DNA of 64,000 bases from JACCVL01 sp963695375 (GCA_963695375.1 OY968767.1:1922001-1986000); one strand, 5' to 3'; numbered from the stretch's first letter, positions 50,683-59,299 are shown. Numbers and translations are program-made. Notes: generated by a model from the letters alone, not told the origin.

Positions 50683-51405
50683 GTGTTCTACTGGCTGCTG
50701 AAATGGGTCTTCGTCGGCCCGCTGCTGCACACCGTGTTCCGACCGCAGGCCGAGGGGTCCGACCATGTCCCGCTCGAGGGCGCGGCCATCCTCGCCAGCA
50801 ACCATCTGAGCTACTCGGACTGGCTGTTCATGCCGCTGGTGATCCCGCGCCGAGTCACCTTCGTGGCGAAGGCCGAGTACTTCGAGGGCTCGGGGATCAA
50901 GGGGTGGATGCAGCGGACCTTCTTCTCCGGCGCCGGCCAGGTGCCGATCGACCGGAGCAGCGGTCGCGCGGCCGAGGGCGCGATGCGCACCGGTCTGCGC
51001 ATCCTGCAGAGCGGCGAGCTGTTCGGGATCTATCCGGAGGGCACCAGGTCGCCCGACGGACGGCTCTACCGCGGTCGCACCGGGGTGGCCCGGCTGGCGC
51101 TGGAGGCCAAGGTCCCGGTCGTCCCGGTCGCAGTCATCGGCACCGACATCGTCGCCCCTCCCGGCAAGGTCTACGGCCGCTACCACCGGCCGCGGGTGCG
51201 GTTCGGCCGACCGCTGGACTTCTCCCGCTACGAGGGAATGGAGGGCGACCGCTACATCCTGCGGGCGATCACCGACGAGATCATGTACGAGATCATGGAC
51301 CTGTCCGGGCAGGAGTACATCGACGTCTATGCCACCAAGGGCAAGGCGGCCGCGTCGCGCAGCGCACCGGAGCCGAGCGGAACGCCCGGGACCACCGCGG
51401 CCTGA
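50683..51405 (+). CDS. 1-acyl-sn-glycerol-3-phosphate acyltransferase (PlsC family)
   Basis: A 240-residue lysophospholipid acyltransferase for phosphatidic acid synthesis. The catalytic NHLSYSDWLF (NHx4D, about residues 44-53) and the phosphate-binding GIYPEGTRSPDG (about 112-123) are present, and the N-terminus (VFYWLLKWVFVGPLLHTVFR) is the usual membrane-binding helix. GTG 50683 has GAGGAG at close range; GTG 50671 would add four residues. It holds the position of Rv2182c in the conserved block. The C-terminal 20 residues are low-complexity. Confidence 0.92.
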   Translation: MFYWLLKWVFVGPLLHTVFRPQAEGSDHVPLEGAAILASNHLSYSDWLFMPLVIPRRVTFVAKAEYFEGSGIKGWMQRTFFSGAGQVPIDRSSGRAAEGAMRTGLRILQSGELFGIYPEGTRSPDGRLYRGRTGVARLALEAKVPVVPVAVIGTDIVAPPGKVYGRYHRPRVRFGRPLDFSRYEGMEGDRYILRAITDEIMYEIMDLSGQEYIDVYATKGKAAASRSAPEPSGTPGTTAA

Positions 51406-51428
51406 CCCGCGCGACCCGGGCTCGGTGC

Positions 51429-52025
51429 TCAGCGAGCGCCGGCTGCGTCGCGCCCGTCGTCGACTGGCAGCGCCAGTGCCAGGGCAGCCCAGCCGGCGGC
51501 CAGGGCGAACAACGTGACCACGCCACGCGGCCAGTAGATGTGGCTGTCGAGGAACGAGATCGAGGCGGCGACCACTAGCAGTGCTCCCGGCAACGCCCGC
51601 AGGCGCGCCCGCCACAGCGCCAACCCTGCTGCCAGCGACGCGCCGGCCAGGTGCGCCCACACGCCCACGTCGCCGAGCGCGCTCCCCAGCCGGAACACGA
51701 CGTCGAGGTCCGCCGACCCGGCGATCTTCAGGGCGCCGGCGGTCGCTCCGGCGATCAGGTCGAGTCCGGTGTAGAAGCAGGCGTAGACGTAGCCGAGCAG
51801 CAGCCCGATCCAGCCGGCCACCGGGTTCACCGCCCGGGCGATCAGCCACGGCCCGAGCCCGAGCAGCGGGAAGAGCGGCAACGCCACCACATGGAGGTCC
51901 CGCCAGCGGTCGGCGGTCTCCGGGGTCAGCCGCGCCGGGTGGAAGATGCCGGCGACGCCGAGCACCACGGCGGGCAGGGTGACGGCGACGACCAGCAGCA
52001 CGCGCGACCGGCTCGGCCCGGTCAC
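51429..52025 (-). CDS. Small polytopic membrane protein of unknown function
   Basis: A 198-residue protein with about five to six hydrophobic helices. A conserved-looking segment after the first helix is GIFHPARLTPETADRWRDLH, followed by a long membrane stretch (LFPLLGLGPWLIARAVNPVA). Other charged loops include SADLDVVFRLGSALGD. I do not recognise the family. Its start overlaps the DUF1028 stop by four bases, so the two are cotranscribed. No cofactor or catalytic motif is evident. Confidence 0.75.
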   Translation of the reverse strand: MTGPSRSRVLLVVAVTLPAVVLGVAGIFHPARLTPETADRWRDLHVVALPLFPLLGLGPWLIARAVNPVAGWIGLLLGYVYACFYTGLDLIAGATAGALKIAGSADLDVVFRLGSALGDVGVWAHLAGASLAAGLALWRARLRALPGALLVVAASISFLDSHIYWPRGVVTLFALAAGWAALALALPVDDGRDAAGAR

Positions 52026-52858
52026 CGGCGGACCGGACCGGCCGCGGCAGCGCCCGCCTCCCGCAGCCGGGCGAGCACGAACGGGTCGATCCGGCCCGGC
52101 CGGATCCGCAGCTCGTAGTTCTCCACGCCTGCCCAGCTGTCCAGATCGGGATGGCCGACCGCCGCCAGCAGCGCGCCGACCTCCGCGGCCAGGTCACCCT
52201 CCAGCGGCAGCAGTGCCTCCTCGTCGGGCGCGTCGAAGTGGACGCGGTGCAGGGAGAGCAGCCGGGCCAGCTCGGGCACCGGGTCGGGATGATCGTCGAC
52301 GCGCAGGTCGTACGCCAGGTCGTCTCCGGGGGTGTACCCGCCCGCGTCGGCCACGACCAACAGGGCGGCGCTCTGCCGGCCGCGCCGGTCGCCGCCCGCC
52401 TCGTCTCCAGCGGTGACGGTGGCCACCAGCCGCTCGGGCAGCGGCAGGTCGACACCGTCGAACCAGGCCTGCTCCATCGCCTGCACCACCTCGGCGCCGG
52501 CGAGGATGTTGCCCTGGATGGCGTACCCGTCGCCGGTGACCCCGCCGGCCCAGTCGTGACACTCGCCCCCGGTCCAGGTGGCCGCCCGGCCCGCGGCGTC
52601 GACAACGCCGAGCTGCCGGGTGGCGCGGCCGTCGTCCGACCGCAGCAGCGTCTCGACGGTCTCCGATGCGGAGCTCCCGTCGGCGAGCAGCGCCAGCCCG
52701 TCCCGCTTGTACAGCGTGTTGGCGTACGACTGGGTGGCGAGCGCGCCGACGCCGTGTCTGGCTGCCGGCACTGCACTGCCGACCGCCAGGAACTTGGAGG
52801 CGACCGCGACGCCGGTGCTCCGGCCGTCAGGGCTCCTGCCGACCACGGAGAACGTCAT
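52022..52858 (-). CDS. DUF1028 family Ntn-hydrolase-like protein
   Basis: A 278-residue protein with a DUF1028 domain, which adopts an Ntn-hydrolase-like fold; the first residues are TFSVVGRSPDGRSTGVAVAS and the later signature is GGECHDWAGGVTGDGYAIQGNIL. The C-terminus includes a DUF2219-like putative peptidoglycan-binding segment (PVPELARLLSLHRVHFDAP), which is common in this family. Activity is unproven for the family, though hydrolase or amidase action is suspected. It starts with a leaderless ATG and overlaps the following membrane protein gene. Confidence 0.88.
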   Translation of the reverse strand: MTFSVVGRSPDGRSTGVAVASKFLAVGSAVPAARHGVGALATQSYANTLYKRDGLALLADGSSASETVETLLRSDDGRATRQLGVVDAAGRAATWTGGECHDWAGGVTGDGYAIQGNILAGAEVVQAMEQAWFDGVDLPLPERLVATVTAGDEAGGDRRGRQSAALLVVADAGGYTPGDDLAYDLRVDDHPDPVPELARLLSLHRVHFDAPDEEALLPLEGDLAAEVGALLAAVGHPDLDSWAGVENYELRIRPGRIDPFVLARLREAGAAAAGPVRR

Positions 52859-52865
52859 GACCGGC

Positions 52866-52871
52866 AGCGTA
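52866..52871 (-). promoter_or_regulatory. -10 box (TACGCT) of the DUF1028 gene
   Basis: TACGCT on the minus strand lies seven bases before the ATG at 52858, in the 21-base gap after the subtilase gene, so the DUF1028 gene can be transcribed separately. Confidence 0.5.
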
Positions 52872-52879
52872 CGTGCTGC

Positions 52880-54004
52880 TCAGCGGCGGTTCTTGCCCGT
52901 GCCCTTGCCCCTCGATGCCCCGGGCTCCGAGCCGGTGCCCCCGGCGTAGCCGACCGCCTCGGCGGCATCCACGATCCCCCACCCGTAGGTCGGGGTGAAG
53001 ACGCCGGAGGCGTCGGTGCCCGGCGTGCGCGCGGTCTCGATCAGCGCGGCCTCGACGCCGTCCAGGCTGCGTCCCTGAGCTGCCAGCAGCGCCGCCACCC
53101 CGGCCACGTGCGGGGTCGCCATCGAGGTGCCCGCGTAGTAGTCGTAGTCGGCCTGGCCGCAGGCCGCCGACCCGGTCCCGCGCGGCACCGTCGAGACGAT
53201 GTCGTCCTCGCAGAAGACCAGGGCGGCACCGCCGGGTGCGGCCACCGACTTGAGGTCCTGCTTGATGCCGCCGTTGGAGTACCACGGCCGCGCCTCGTTG
53301 CGGTCGGTCGCGGTGACGCAGAGCGCCCCGGGCTCGAACGCCGGCGTGGAGCAGAACGGCGTGGTCTCGTTGCCCGCCGCCACGACCACGACGACGCCCT
53401 TGCTGTAGGCGTACGCGATCGCCTCGGTGACGCTGCTCTCCAACCCCGTCAGAGTCAGAGCCTGTGCGCCGGGCAGGGCGCCGAGGCTCATGTTGATGAC
53501 GTCGGCCTGGTGGTCGGCCGCCCACCGGATCCCGGCCGCGATTTCCTCGAAGCTGCCCGACCCGTCCTCGAGCACCTTGACCGGCATGATGCCCGCGTCC
53601 GGTGCCACGCCGGCGATCCCGGTGCCGTTGTCGGCGACCGCGGCCACGATCCCGGCGACGTGGGTGCCGTGCTCGTCGTTGTCGTTGACGCCGTTGGGGC
53701 CGCGGTAGTCGCCGTTGCCACACGGTGCCTGCTGCTGGCCACAGGTGAAGGTGGCGCCCGGGACGAGGTTCGCCTGCAGGTCCGGGTGTTCGAGGTCGAC
53801 GCCGGTGTCCAGCACGGCCACGACGGCACCCGCGCCGGTGCTGCTCGCCCAGGCCGGCTCCGCGTGCAGTTGGTCGAGACCCCACTGCTGGTCCCGCAGC
53901 GGGTCGTTCGTGGCGGCGGTCGCCGGCGCGGTCAGGAGGGCCGCGGCGGTGCCGGCGGCGACGGTCAGCACGAGGGCCAGGGGAAGCCGGGAACGCAGGC
54001 GCAT
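52880..54004 (-). CDS. Secreted subtilisin-like serine protease (S8)
   Basis: A 374-residue exported subtilase. Signal peptide (residues 1-30: RLRSRLPLALVLTVAAGTAA). The catalytic triad is Asp in VVAVLDTGVDLEHPD, His in DEHGTHVAGIVAAVADNGTG and Ser in GTSMATPHVAGVAALLA, with the oxyanion Asn in VVVVAAGNET. It is close to the mycosin-like/thermitase size class but has no C-terminal membrane anchor; the C-terminus is a short basic Gly/Lys/Arg tail. The ATG at 54004 is preferred to 54049 because the signal peptide begins there. It lies 21 bases upstream of the DUF1028 gene. Confidence 0.93.
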   Translation of the reverse strand: MRLRSRLPLALVLTVAAGTAAALLTAPATAATNDPLRDQQWGLDQLHAEPAWASSTGAGAVVAVLDTGVDLEHPDLQANLVPGATFTCGQQQAPCGNGDYRGPNGVNDNDEHGTHVAGIVAAVADNGTGIAGVAPDAGIMPVKVLEDGSGSFEEIAAGIRWAADHQADVINMSLGALPGAQALTLTGLESSVTEAIAYAYSKGVVVVVAAGNETTPFCSTPAFEPGALCVTATDRNEARPWYSNGGIKQDLKSVAAPGGAALVFCEDDIVSTVPRGTGSAACGQADYDYYAGTSMATPHVAGVAALLAAQGRSLDGVEAALIETARTPGTDASGVFTPTYGWGIVDAAEAVGYAGGTGSEPGASRGKGTGKNRR

Positions 54005-54085
54005 GAAGGTGTCCTCACGGGAGGGGCAAGACCGGTCGTCGACCTGCAACGAGACTGGCCGGGCTCGGGTTACGGTCGGCGCCGG

Positions 54086-54091
54086 TAGCCT
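54086..54091 (+). promoter_or_regulatory. -10 box (TAGCCT) of the AlaX-like gene
   Basis: TAGCCT lies seven bases before the GTG at 54099. Confidence 0.5.
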
Positions 54092-54098
54092 GCGCGAC

Positions 54099-54887
54099 GT
54101 GGCCGACCCCGGGGACAGGCACGGACGGACCGCGCGGCTGGAGCTCGCCGACCAGACGCTGCGTTCGTGGGACGCGACCGTGCTGGCCAGCAGCGCTCCG
54201 CCGGACGAGCCGGGTGTGGTGCTGGACCGGTCCGCCTTCTACCCGGGCGGCGGTGGTCAGCCCCCGGACCACGGGGTGTTGCTGTGGGGTGGCGTGCAGA
54301 CCCGGGTGGTGGGCGTGCGCAAGGCCGACGACCTCGTGCTGCTGACCGCCGCCGCGGACCCGGTGCCGCCTCCGGGGACCCGAGTCCGCGGCGCCGTCGA
54401 GGACGAGCGGCGCACCCTGCTGATGCGCACCCACTCAGGGCTGCACCTGCTCTGTGGCGTCGTGTTCCGCGACTACGGCGCGTTGGTGACCGGCGGCAAC
54501 ATGGAGCCGGGGACCGCTCGGATGGACTTCGGCCTCGAGGAGGTGCCGGCGGACTTCAAGGCCAGGGTCGAGGAGGCCTGCAACGCCGAAGTCGCCGCCG
54601 ACCGCGGGATCCAGGTCAGCGTGCTGCCCCGGGCCGAGGCGTTCGCGATCCCCGACATCGTGCGCACGGCCACCAACCTCGTCCCGGCCGAGGTGGAGAT
54701 GGTGCGGATCGTCGACATCGATGGGCTGGACACCCAGGCCGACGGCGGCACCCACGTCGCCTCGACCCGCCAGGTGGGCCGGATCGAGGTCGCCAAGGTC
54801 GAGAGCAAGGGGCGCGGCTTCCGCCGCGTTCGGGTGCGGATCGTGCCGCCCCGCGATGACCCGGGTGCCTCGGCTCTGGTTGGCTGA
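54099..54887 (+). CDS. Alanyl-tRNA editing protein (AlaX-like)
   Basis: A 262-residue protein resembling the editing half of alanyl-tRNA synthetase, which hydrolyses mischarged Ser-tRNA(Ala) or Gly-tRNA(Ala). The beta-barrel part carries DRSAFYPGGGGQPPDHG, and the catalytic zinc site begins at RTHSGLHLLCGVV (HxxxH). The second zinc motif, usually CGGTHV, reads ADGGTHVASTRQVG, where the Cys is replaced by Asp. Such a replacement is, from memory, frequent in actinobacterial AlaX-like proteins. The GTG start with a leaderless box fits better than the much earlier ORF start. It precedes pfkA-type gene by four bases. Confidence 0.87.
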   Translation: MADPGDRHGRTARLELADQTLRSWDATVLASSAPPDEPGVVLDRSAFYPGGGGQPPDHGVLLWGGVQTRVVGVRKADDLVLLTAAADPVPPPGTRVRGAVEDERRTLLMRTHSGLHLLCGVVFRDYGALVTGGNMEPGTARMDFGLEEVPADFKARVEEACNAEVAADRGIQVSVLPRAEAFAIPDIVRTATNLVPAEVEMVRIVDIDGLDTQADGGTHVASTRQVGRIEVAKVESKGRGFRRVRVRIVPPRDDPGASALVG

Positions 54888-54891
54888 CTCC

Positions 54892-55917
54892 GTGCGAGTC
54901 GGAGTGCTGACCGGTGGTGGTGACTGTCCGGGACTGAACGCGGTGATCCGCGCCATCGTGCGCAAGGGGATCACCGAGCATCAGATGGACTTCGTCGGCT
55001 TTCGAGACGGCTGGCGAGGTCCGTTGGAGAACGACATCGTTCCGCTCGGCATCGAGCAGGTGCGGGGGATCCTCCCCCGTGGGGGAACCGTTCTCGGCTC
55101 CTCCCGGACGAACCCGTTCGGTGTCGACGGCGGGGTGGAGCAGATCACCCGCAGCCTGGAGGACAACGGCTGCGAGGCGCTGATCGCCATCGGCGGCGAG
55201 GACACCCTCGGCGTCGCCACCAAGCTGGCCGAGCTCGGCGTCGACGTCGTCGGGGTCCCGAAGACCATCGACAACGACCTGTCCGGGACCGACTTCACCT
55301 TCGGCTTCGACACCGCGGTGAACATCGCCATGGAGGCGATCGACCGGTTGCACACGACCGCGGAGTCGCACCACCGGGTGCTGGTCGTCGAGGTGATGGG
55401 CCGGCACGCCGGCTGGATCGCGTTGCACTCCGGCCTCGCCGGTGGCGCCAACATCATCCTGATCCCCGAGCGGCCCTTCGACATCGAGAAGGTCTGCGCG
55501 CAGGTGGAGAGCCGGTTCGCGACCCGCTACTCGCCGATCATCGTGGTTGCGGAGGGAGCGACACCGGCCGAGGGCGGTATGGAGCTGCTGACCGGGGCGT
55601 CCGACGCGTTCGGTCACGTGCGGCTCGGCGGCATCGGGGACCGGCTGGCGCAGGAGATCGAGACCCGGACCGGCAAGGAGGCGCGGGCCGTGGTGCTCGG
55701 CCACGTGCAGCGCGGCGGAACTCCGACGGCCTTCGACCGCTGGCTGGCGACGCGGTTCGGCCTGCACGCGGTCCAGGCGGTGCACGAGCGGGACTTCGGC
55801 ATCATGGTCGCGCTGCGCGGCACCGACATCGTGCGGGTGCCGCTGTCGGAGGGGACGCAGGAGCTGAAGACCGTCCGTCCGGAGATGTACGCCGAGGCCG
55901 AGGTGCTGTTCGGGTGA
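54892..55917 (+). CDS. Phosphofructokinase, predicted PPi-dependent type
   Basis: A 341-residue 6-phosphofructokinase. GVLTGGGDCPGLNAVIRAIV starts the nucleotide site, and the substrate loop is VVGVPKTIDNDLSGTDFTFG. In the position that separates ATP- from PPi-dependent enzymes (Gly104 versus Asp in the GGDxx motif) this protein has GGEDTLG, and the partner position (Gly124 versus Lys) is Lys in PKTIDND. Both residues are of the PPi type, as in the Amycolatopsis methanolica enzyme. It would allow reversible, ATP-sparing glycolysis. It overlaps the lipid kinase gene as GTGA. No Shine-Dalgarno sequence precedes the GTG. Confidence 0.93.
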   Translation: MRVGVLTGGGDCPGLNAVIRAIVRKGITEHQMDFVGFRDGWRGPLENDIVPLGIEQVRGILPRGGTVLGSSRTNPFGVDGGVEQITRSLEDNGCEALIAIGGEDTLGVATKLAELGVDVVGVPKTIDNDLSGTDFTFGFDTAVNIAMEAIDRLHTTAESHHRVLVVEVMGRHAGWIALHSGLAGGANIILIPERPFDIEKVCAQVESRFATRYSPIIVVAEGATPAEGGMELLTGASDAFGHVRLGGIGDRLAQEIETRTGKEARAVVLGHVQRGGTPTAFDRWLATRFGLHAVQAVHERDFGIMVALRGTDIVRVPLSEGTQELKTVRPEMYAEAEVLFG

Positions 55918-56849
55918 CGCGGCGGGCGGCCCTGGTGGTCAACACCGGGTCGCGGACCGGTGCACAGGTGTTCCACCGAGCCCGGGAGCGGCTGTCCGCG
56001 CTCGGCGTCCCACTCGCCGACAGCCGGCCGGTTGACGACCCGTCCCGGCTGGGGCAGGCCGTTCACCGGGTCCTGGACGACGGCTGCGACCTGCTCGTCC
56101 TCGGCGGCGGGGACGGGACGGTCAGCGCCGTGGTGGACCAGCTGGTCACCCGTCCGACGGTGCTCGGGGTGCTGCCGCTGGGGACCGCGAACGACTTCGC
56201 CCGAACCCTCGGCATCCCCCGCGAGGTCGACGCCGCGTGCGACGTGATCGCGCACGGCAAGGTCGTCGACGTCGACCTCGGCGTGGCCGACGACCGGCAC
56301 TACGTGAACGTGGCGTCACTCGGGCTGTCCGTCGCGGTGAGCCGGGCCGTCACTCCCGGCCTGAAGCGCCGCCTCGGGTCCATGGCGTACCCGGTGGCGA
56401 CCCTGCGGGCCTACCGCGGCTTCGAGCCGTTCGCCGCCCGGCTCGACTTCCCCGGCGGCGATCACCCGGCGCTCAGCGTCGACGCGGCGATGCAGGTCGC
56501 GGTGGGCAACGGCCGCTACTACGGGGGAGGCAACGTCGTCGCCCCCGGTGCCGGCATCGACGACCACCAGCTGGACGTCTACGTCATCGCCCGCGGCCGG
56601 TTCCGCGACCACCTCGCGATCGTCTCCGCCTTCCGGACCGGGAGCTTCGTGCAGCACGACCTCGTCACCCACGTGACCACCCGCGAAGTGGTCGTGCGGG
56701 CCGAGCCGGCCCGACAGATCAACATCGACGGCGAGCTGGACACGGCAACGCCTGAGCGGTTCCGGGTGCGGCCCAACGGGCTGCACGTCACGGTGCCGAG
56801 GGAGTCCTCGGCTGCCCGGCTGGACACCCCGCGGCCCCCTGCGCCGTAG
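55914..56849 (+). CDS. Diacylglycerol kinase-catalytic family lipid kinase
   Basis: A 311-residue lipid or sphingosine/diacylglycerol kinase of the DAGK_cat (YegS/BmrU-like) family. It has LLVLGGGDGTVSAVVDQLVT (nucleotide loop, about residues 62-80), VLPLGTANDFARTLGIP and VNVASLGLSVAVSRAV, and the C-terminal Gly-rich sheet region (GNGRYYGGGNVVAPGAGIDD). Substrate is not evident. GTG start coupled to the PFK stop. Its TAG stop forms the first half of the -10 box for the next gene. Confidence 0.9.
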   Translation: MTRRAALVVNTGSRTGAQVFHRARERLSALGVPLADSRPVDDPSRLGQAVHRVLDDGCDLLVLGGGDGTVSAVVDQLVTRPTVLGVLPLGTANDFARTLGIPREVDAACDVIAHGKVVDVDLGVADDRHYVNVASLGLSVAVSRAVTPGLKRRLGSMAYPVATLRAYRGFEPFAARLDFPGGDHPALSVDAAMQVAVGNGRYYGGGNVVAPGAGIDDHQLDVYVIARGRFRDHLAIVSAFRTGSFVQHDLVTHVTTREVVVRAEPARQINIDGELDTATPERFRVRPNGLHVTVPRESSAARLDTPRPPAP

Positions 56850-56852
56850 TCT
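56847..56852 (+). promoter_or_regulatory. -10 box (TAGTCT) sharing the lipid kinase stop codon
   Basis: TAGTCT begins with the TAG stop (56847-56849) and lies six bases before the ATG at 56859. Confidence 0.6.
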
Positions 56853-56858
56853 GGGGTG

Positions 56859-58187
56859 ATGCCGATCCCGGACCTGGCCGAGCTGCGGGCGCTCGGCGCC
56901 GCTCAGCAACCGGTCTGGCCGGACCCGTCCGTCACTGACGAGGTGGTGCAGCGGCTGCGCCGGCAGCCGCCGCTGGTCTTCGCCGGCGAGTGTGACGCGC
57001 TCCGCGACCGGCTGGCCGCGGTCGCCCGCGGCGAGGCCTTCCTGCTGCAGGGCGGCGACTGCGCCGAGACCTTCGACGAGGTCGGCGCCGACATCCTGCG
57101 CAACAAGCTGCAGGTGTTGCTGTCCATGGCGGTCGTGCTGACCTACGCCGCGAGCGTGCCGGTCGTCAAGGTCGGCCGGCTCGCCGGTCAGTACGCCAAG
57201 CCCCGCTCGGCGGACACCGAGACGCGGGACGGCGTGACGCTGCCCGCCTACCGCGGTGACGCGGTCAACGGGTTCGCCTTCACCCCGGAGGCTCGCACCC
57301 CCGACCCGCGCCGGCTGCTGGACGCCTACAACGCGTCCGCCGCAACGCTCAACCTCACCCGCGCCTTCGTCACCGGCGGCTACGCCGACCTGCGACAGGT
57401 GCACCTGTGGAACACCGACTTCGCGCGCACCAGCCCGGTGGGGGAGCGCTACGAGCGGGTCGCCGCCGACATCGACCGGGCACTCGCGTTCATGAGCGCC
57501 TGCGGCGTGGACCTGGACGAGTTCCACTCGGTGGACTTCTTCTCCTCGCACGAGGCGCTGCTGCTCGAGTACGAGCACGCGATGACGCGGACCGACTCGC
57601 GCACCCAGCTGCCGTACGACGTGTCGGGCCATCTGCTGTGGATCGGGGAGCGGACCCGGCAGCTCGACGGCGCGCACGTGGCACTGCTGTCGCAGGTGCG
57701 CAACCCGCTCGCGGTCAAGCTCGGCCCGACGGTGACACCGGACGTGGCGATCGCGCTCGCCGAGCGGCTCGACCCGGATCGGGAGCCCGGTCGGCTCACC
57801 TTCGTGACTCGGATGGGCGCCGGCCGGGTCCGAGACGTGCTGCCCGACCTGATCGCGAAGGTGCAGGCGGCGGGCGTCACCGCCGCCTGGGTGTGCGACC
57901 CGATGCACGGCAACACCTACGAGGCCGACGGCGGCTACAAGACCCGCGACTTCGAGTCGGTCCTCGACGAGGTGCTGGGCTTCTTCGAGGTGCACCGCAG
58001 CCTTGGCACCTGGCCGGGCGGACTGCACGTCGAGCTCACCGGGGAGGACGTGACCGAGTGCCTCGGCGGCGGGGCCAAGCTGCTGGCGGCCAACCTCGGC
58101 GACCGGTACGAGACCGTCTGCGACCCGCGGCTGAACCGGGCACAGAGCCTCGAGCTCGCCTTCCTCGTCGCCGAGATGCTGCGCTGA
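56859..58187 (+). CDS. aroG: DAHP synthase, class II
   Basis: A 442-residue class II 3-deoxy-D-arabino-heptulosonate-7-phosphate synthase, first enzyme of the shikimate pathway, condensing PEP and erythrose 4-phosphate. Signatures: LLQGGDCAETFDE (metal Cys), VVKVGRLAGQYAKPRS, RVRDVLPDLIAKVQAAG, WVCDPMHGNTYEADGGYKTR and PRLNRAQSLELAFLVAEML. This is the counterpart of Rv2178c AroG. The leaderless ATG at 56859 is preferred to a GTG three bases upstream. A second DAHP synthase of class I lies 1.2 kb downstream on the other strand. Confidence 0.97.
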   Translation: MPIPDLAELRALGAAQQPVWPDPSVTDEVVQRLRRQPPLVFAGECDALRDRLAAVARGEAFLLQGGDCAETFDEVGADILRNKLQVLLSMAVVLTYAASVPVVKVGRLAGQYAKPRSADTETRDGVTLPAYRGDAVNGFAFTPEARTPDPRRLLDAYNASAATLNLTRAFVTGGYADLRQVHLWNTDFARTSPVGERYERVAADIDRALAFMSACGVDLDEFHSVDFFSSHEALLLEYEHAMTRTDSRTQLPYDVSGHLLWIGERTRQLDGAHVALLSQVRNPLAVKLGPTVTPDVAIALAERLDPDREPGRLTFVTRMGAGRVRDVLPDLIAKVQAAGVTAAWVCDPMHGNTYEADGGYKTRDFESVLDEVLGFFEVHRSLGTWPGGLHVELTGEDVTECLGGGAKLLAANLGDRYETVCDPRLNRAQSLELAFLVAEMLR

Positions 58188-58204
58188 CACCGACCCCGGC
58201 TCCG

Positions 58205-58210
58205 TACGCT
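58205..58210 (+). promoter_or_regulatory. -10 box (TACGCT) of the threonine aldolase gene
   Basis: TACGCT lies six bases before the GTG at 58217; no Shine-Dalgarno sequence is present. Confidence 0.6.
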
Positions 58211-58216
58211 GACCGG

Positions 58217-59215
58217 GTGATCGACCTGCGCAGCGACACCGTGAGCCGGCCGACCGAGGCGATGCGGGCGGCGATGGCCCGGGCGGACGTGGGCGACGAC
58301 GTCTACGGCGAGGACCCGACCGTCCGGGCGCTGGAGGAGCGGGTCGCCGCGGCCTTCGGGCACGGCGATGCGCTGTTCACCGTCACCGGCTCGCTGGCCA
58401 ACCTGCTGGCCGTCCGGGCGGTGGTCCCGGTGGGGACCGAGCTGCTGTGCGAGGCGGAGGCGCACGTCGCCCGGGCCGAGCTCGGCGCGCACGCCGCCGT
58501 GACCGGGACGACCGTGCGCACCTGGCGGCACCCGCGGGGGCTGGCCGATCCGGCGGCGGTCGAGCCGATGGTGGCGCCCGAGCTCGGCCCGTTCCTCGTC
58601 CGGACCGCCGCGGTGTCGGTGGAGAACACGCACAACTTCGCGGGCGGGGTGGTGCAGCCGCTCGAGCTGCTGCGTGGCCTGCGGGCACTGGCCGACTCCG
58701 CCGGTCTCGCCGTGCACCTGGACGGCGCCCGGATCTGGAACGCGCACGTGGCCACCGGGGTGGCACTCAGCGACTACGGCGAGCTGGCGGACGTCCTGGC
58801 GGTGTGTCTGTCCAAGGGCCTCGGCGCCCCGGTCGGGTCACTCCTGGTCGGCAGCCCCGAGGTGGTGGCCGAGGCCCGGGTCTGGCGCAAGCGGCTGGGT
58901 GCCGGCTGGCGACAGGCAGGGGTCCTGGCCGCGGCCGGCCTGCACGCCCTGGACCGGCACGTCGAGCGGCTCTCGGTCGACCACCAACACGCCCGGGAGC
59001 TGGCCGTCGCCTGCGGCGTCGATCCCGCCGCCGTGGAGACGAACATCGTGGTGGCTCGGTGTCCCGACGCGGCCGGCGTCGTCCGGGCCGCCGCGGCCGA
59101 GGGGGTGCTCGTCGGAGCGCTCGGCCCGGGCACGGTCCGACTGGTCACCTCGCTCGAGGTGGACGAGGCCGCGGTCCGCAAGGCGGCCGGTGTGCTCGCA
59201 CCGCTCCTCGCCTGA
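58217..59215 (+). CDS. Low-specificity L-threonine aldolase
   Basis: A 332-residue PLP enzyme of fold type I that cleaves L-threonine or L-allo-threonine to glycine and acetaldehyde. DLRSDTVSRPTEAMRAAMA, GDDVYGEDPTVRALE, AVSVENTHNFAGGVV and the pyridoxal Lys in AVCLSKGLGAPVGSLLVG are all present, as are LHLDGARIWNAHVATG-type residues. The leaderless GTG start is well supported. It converges with the class I DAHP synthase gene, with a 129-base repeat-bearing gap between them. Confidence 0.93.
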   Translation: MIDLRSDTVSRPTEAMRAAMARADVGDDVYGEDPTVRALEERVAAAFGHGDALFTVTGSLANLLAVRAVVPVGTELLCEAEAHVARAELGAHAAVTGTTVRTWRHPRGLADPAAVEPMVAPELGPFLVRTAAVSVENTHNFAGGVVQPLELLRGLRALADSAGLAVHLDGARIWNAHVATGVALSDYGELADVLAVCLSKGLGAPVGSLLVGSPEVVAEARVWRKRLGAGWRQAGVLAAAGLHALDRHVERLSVDHQHARELAVACGVDPAAVETNIVVARCPDAAGVVRAAAAEGVLVGALGPGTVRLVTSLEVDEAAVRKAAGVLAPLLA

Positions 59216-59230
59216 CCGCCCGCGGACGAG

Positions 59231-59274
59231 CGATGACGCATTTCGGTCGCTCGGGCGACAGGAATGCATCATCG
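59231..59274. repeat. 20-bp inverted repeat hairpin between convergent genes
   Basis: 59231-59250 pairs with 59255-59274 (GCGACAGGAATGCATCATCG) around the loop TCGG: 17 Watson-Crick pairs, one G-U and two mismatches. It lies 15 bases after the threonine aldolase stop and may act as a bidirectional terminator; the right arm belongs to the repeat unit described at 59253-59281. Confidence 0.65.
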
Positions 59275-59281
59275 CCGCGTC
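59253..59281 (+). repeat. 29-nt intergenic repeat, copy 1
   Basis: This copy and the one at 59300-59328 agree at 28 of 29 positions (C/T difference at unit position 24) and are spaced 47 bases apart. The shared core is GCGACAGGAATGCATCATCG. Confidence 0.8.
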
Positions 59282-59299
59282 GGGAACCGCGTCGGGAGC

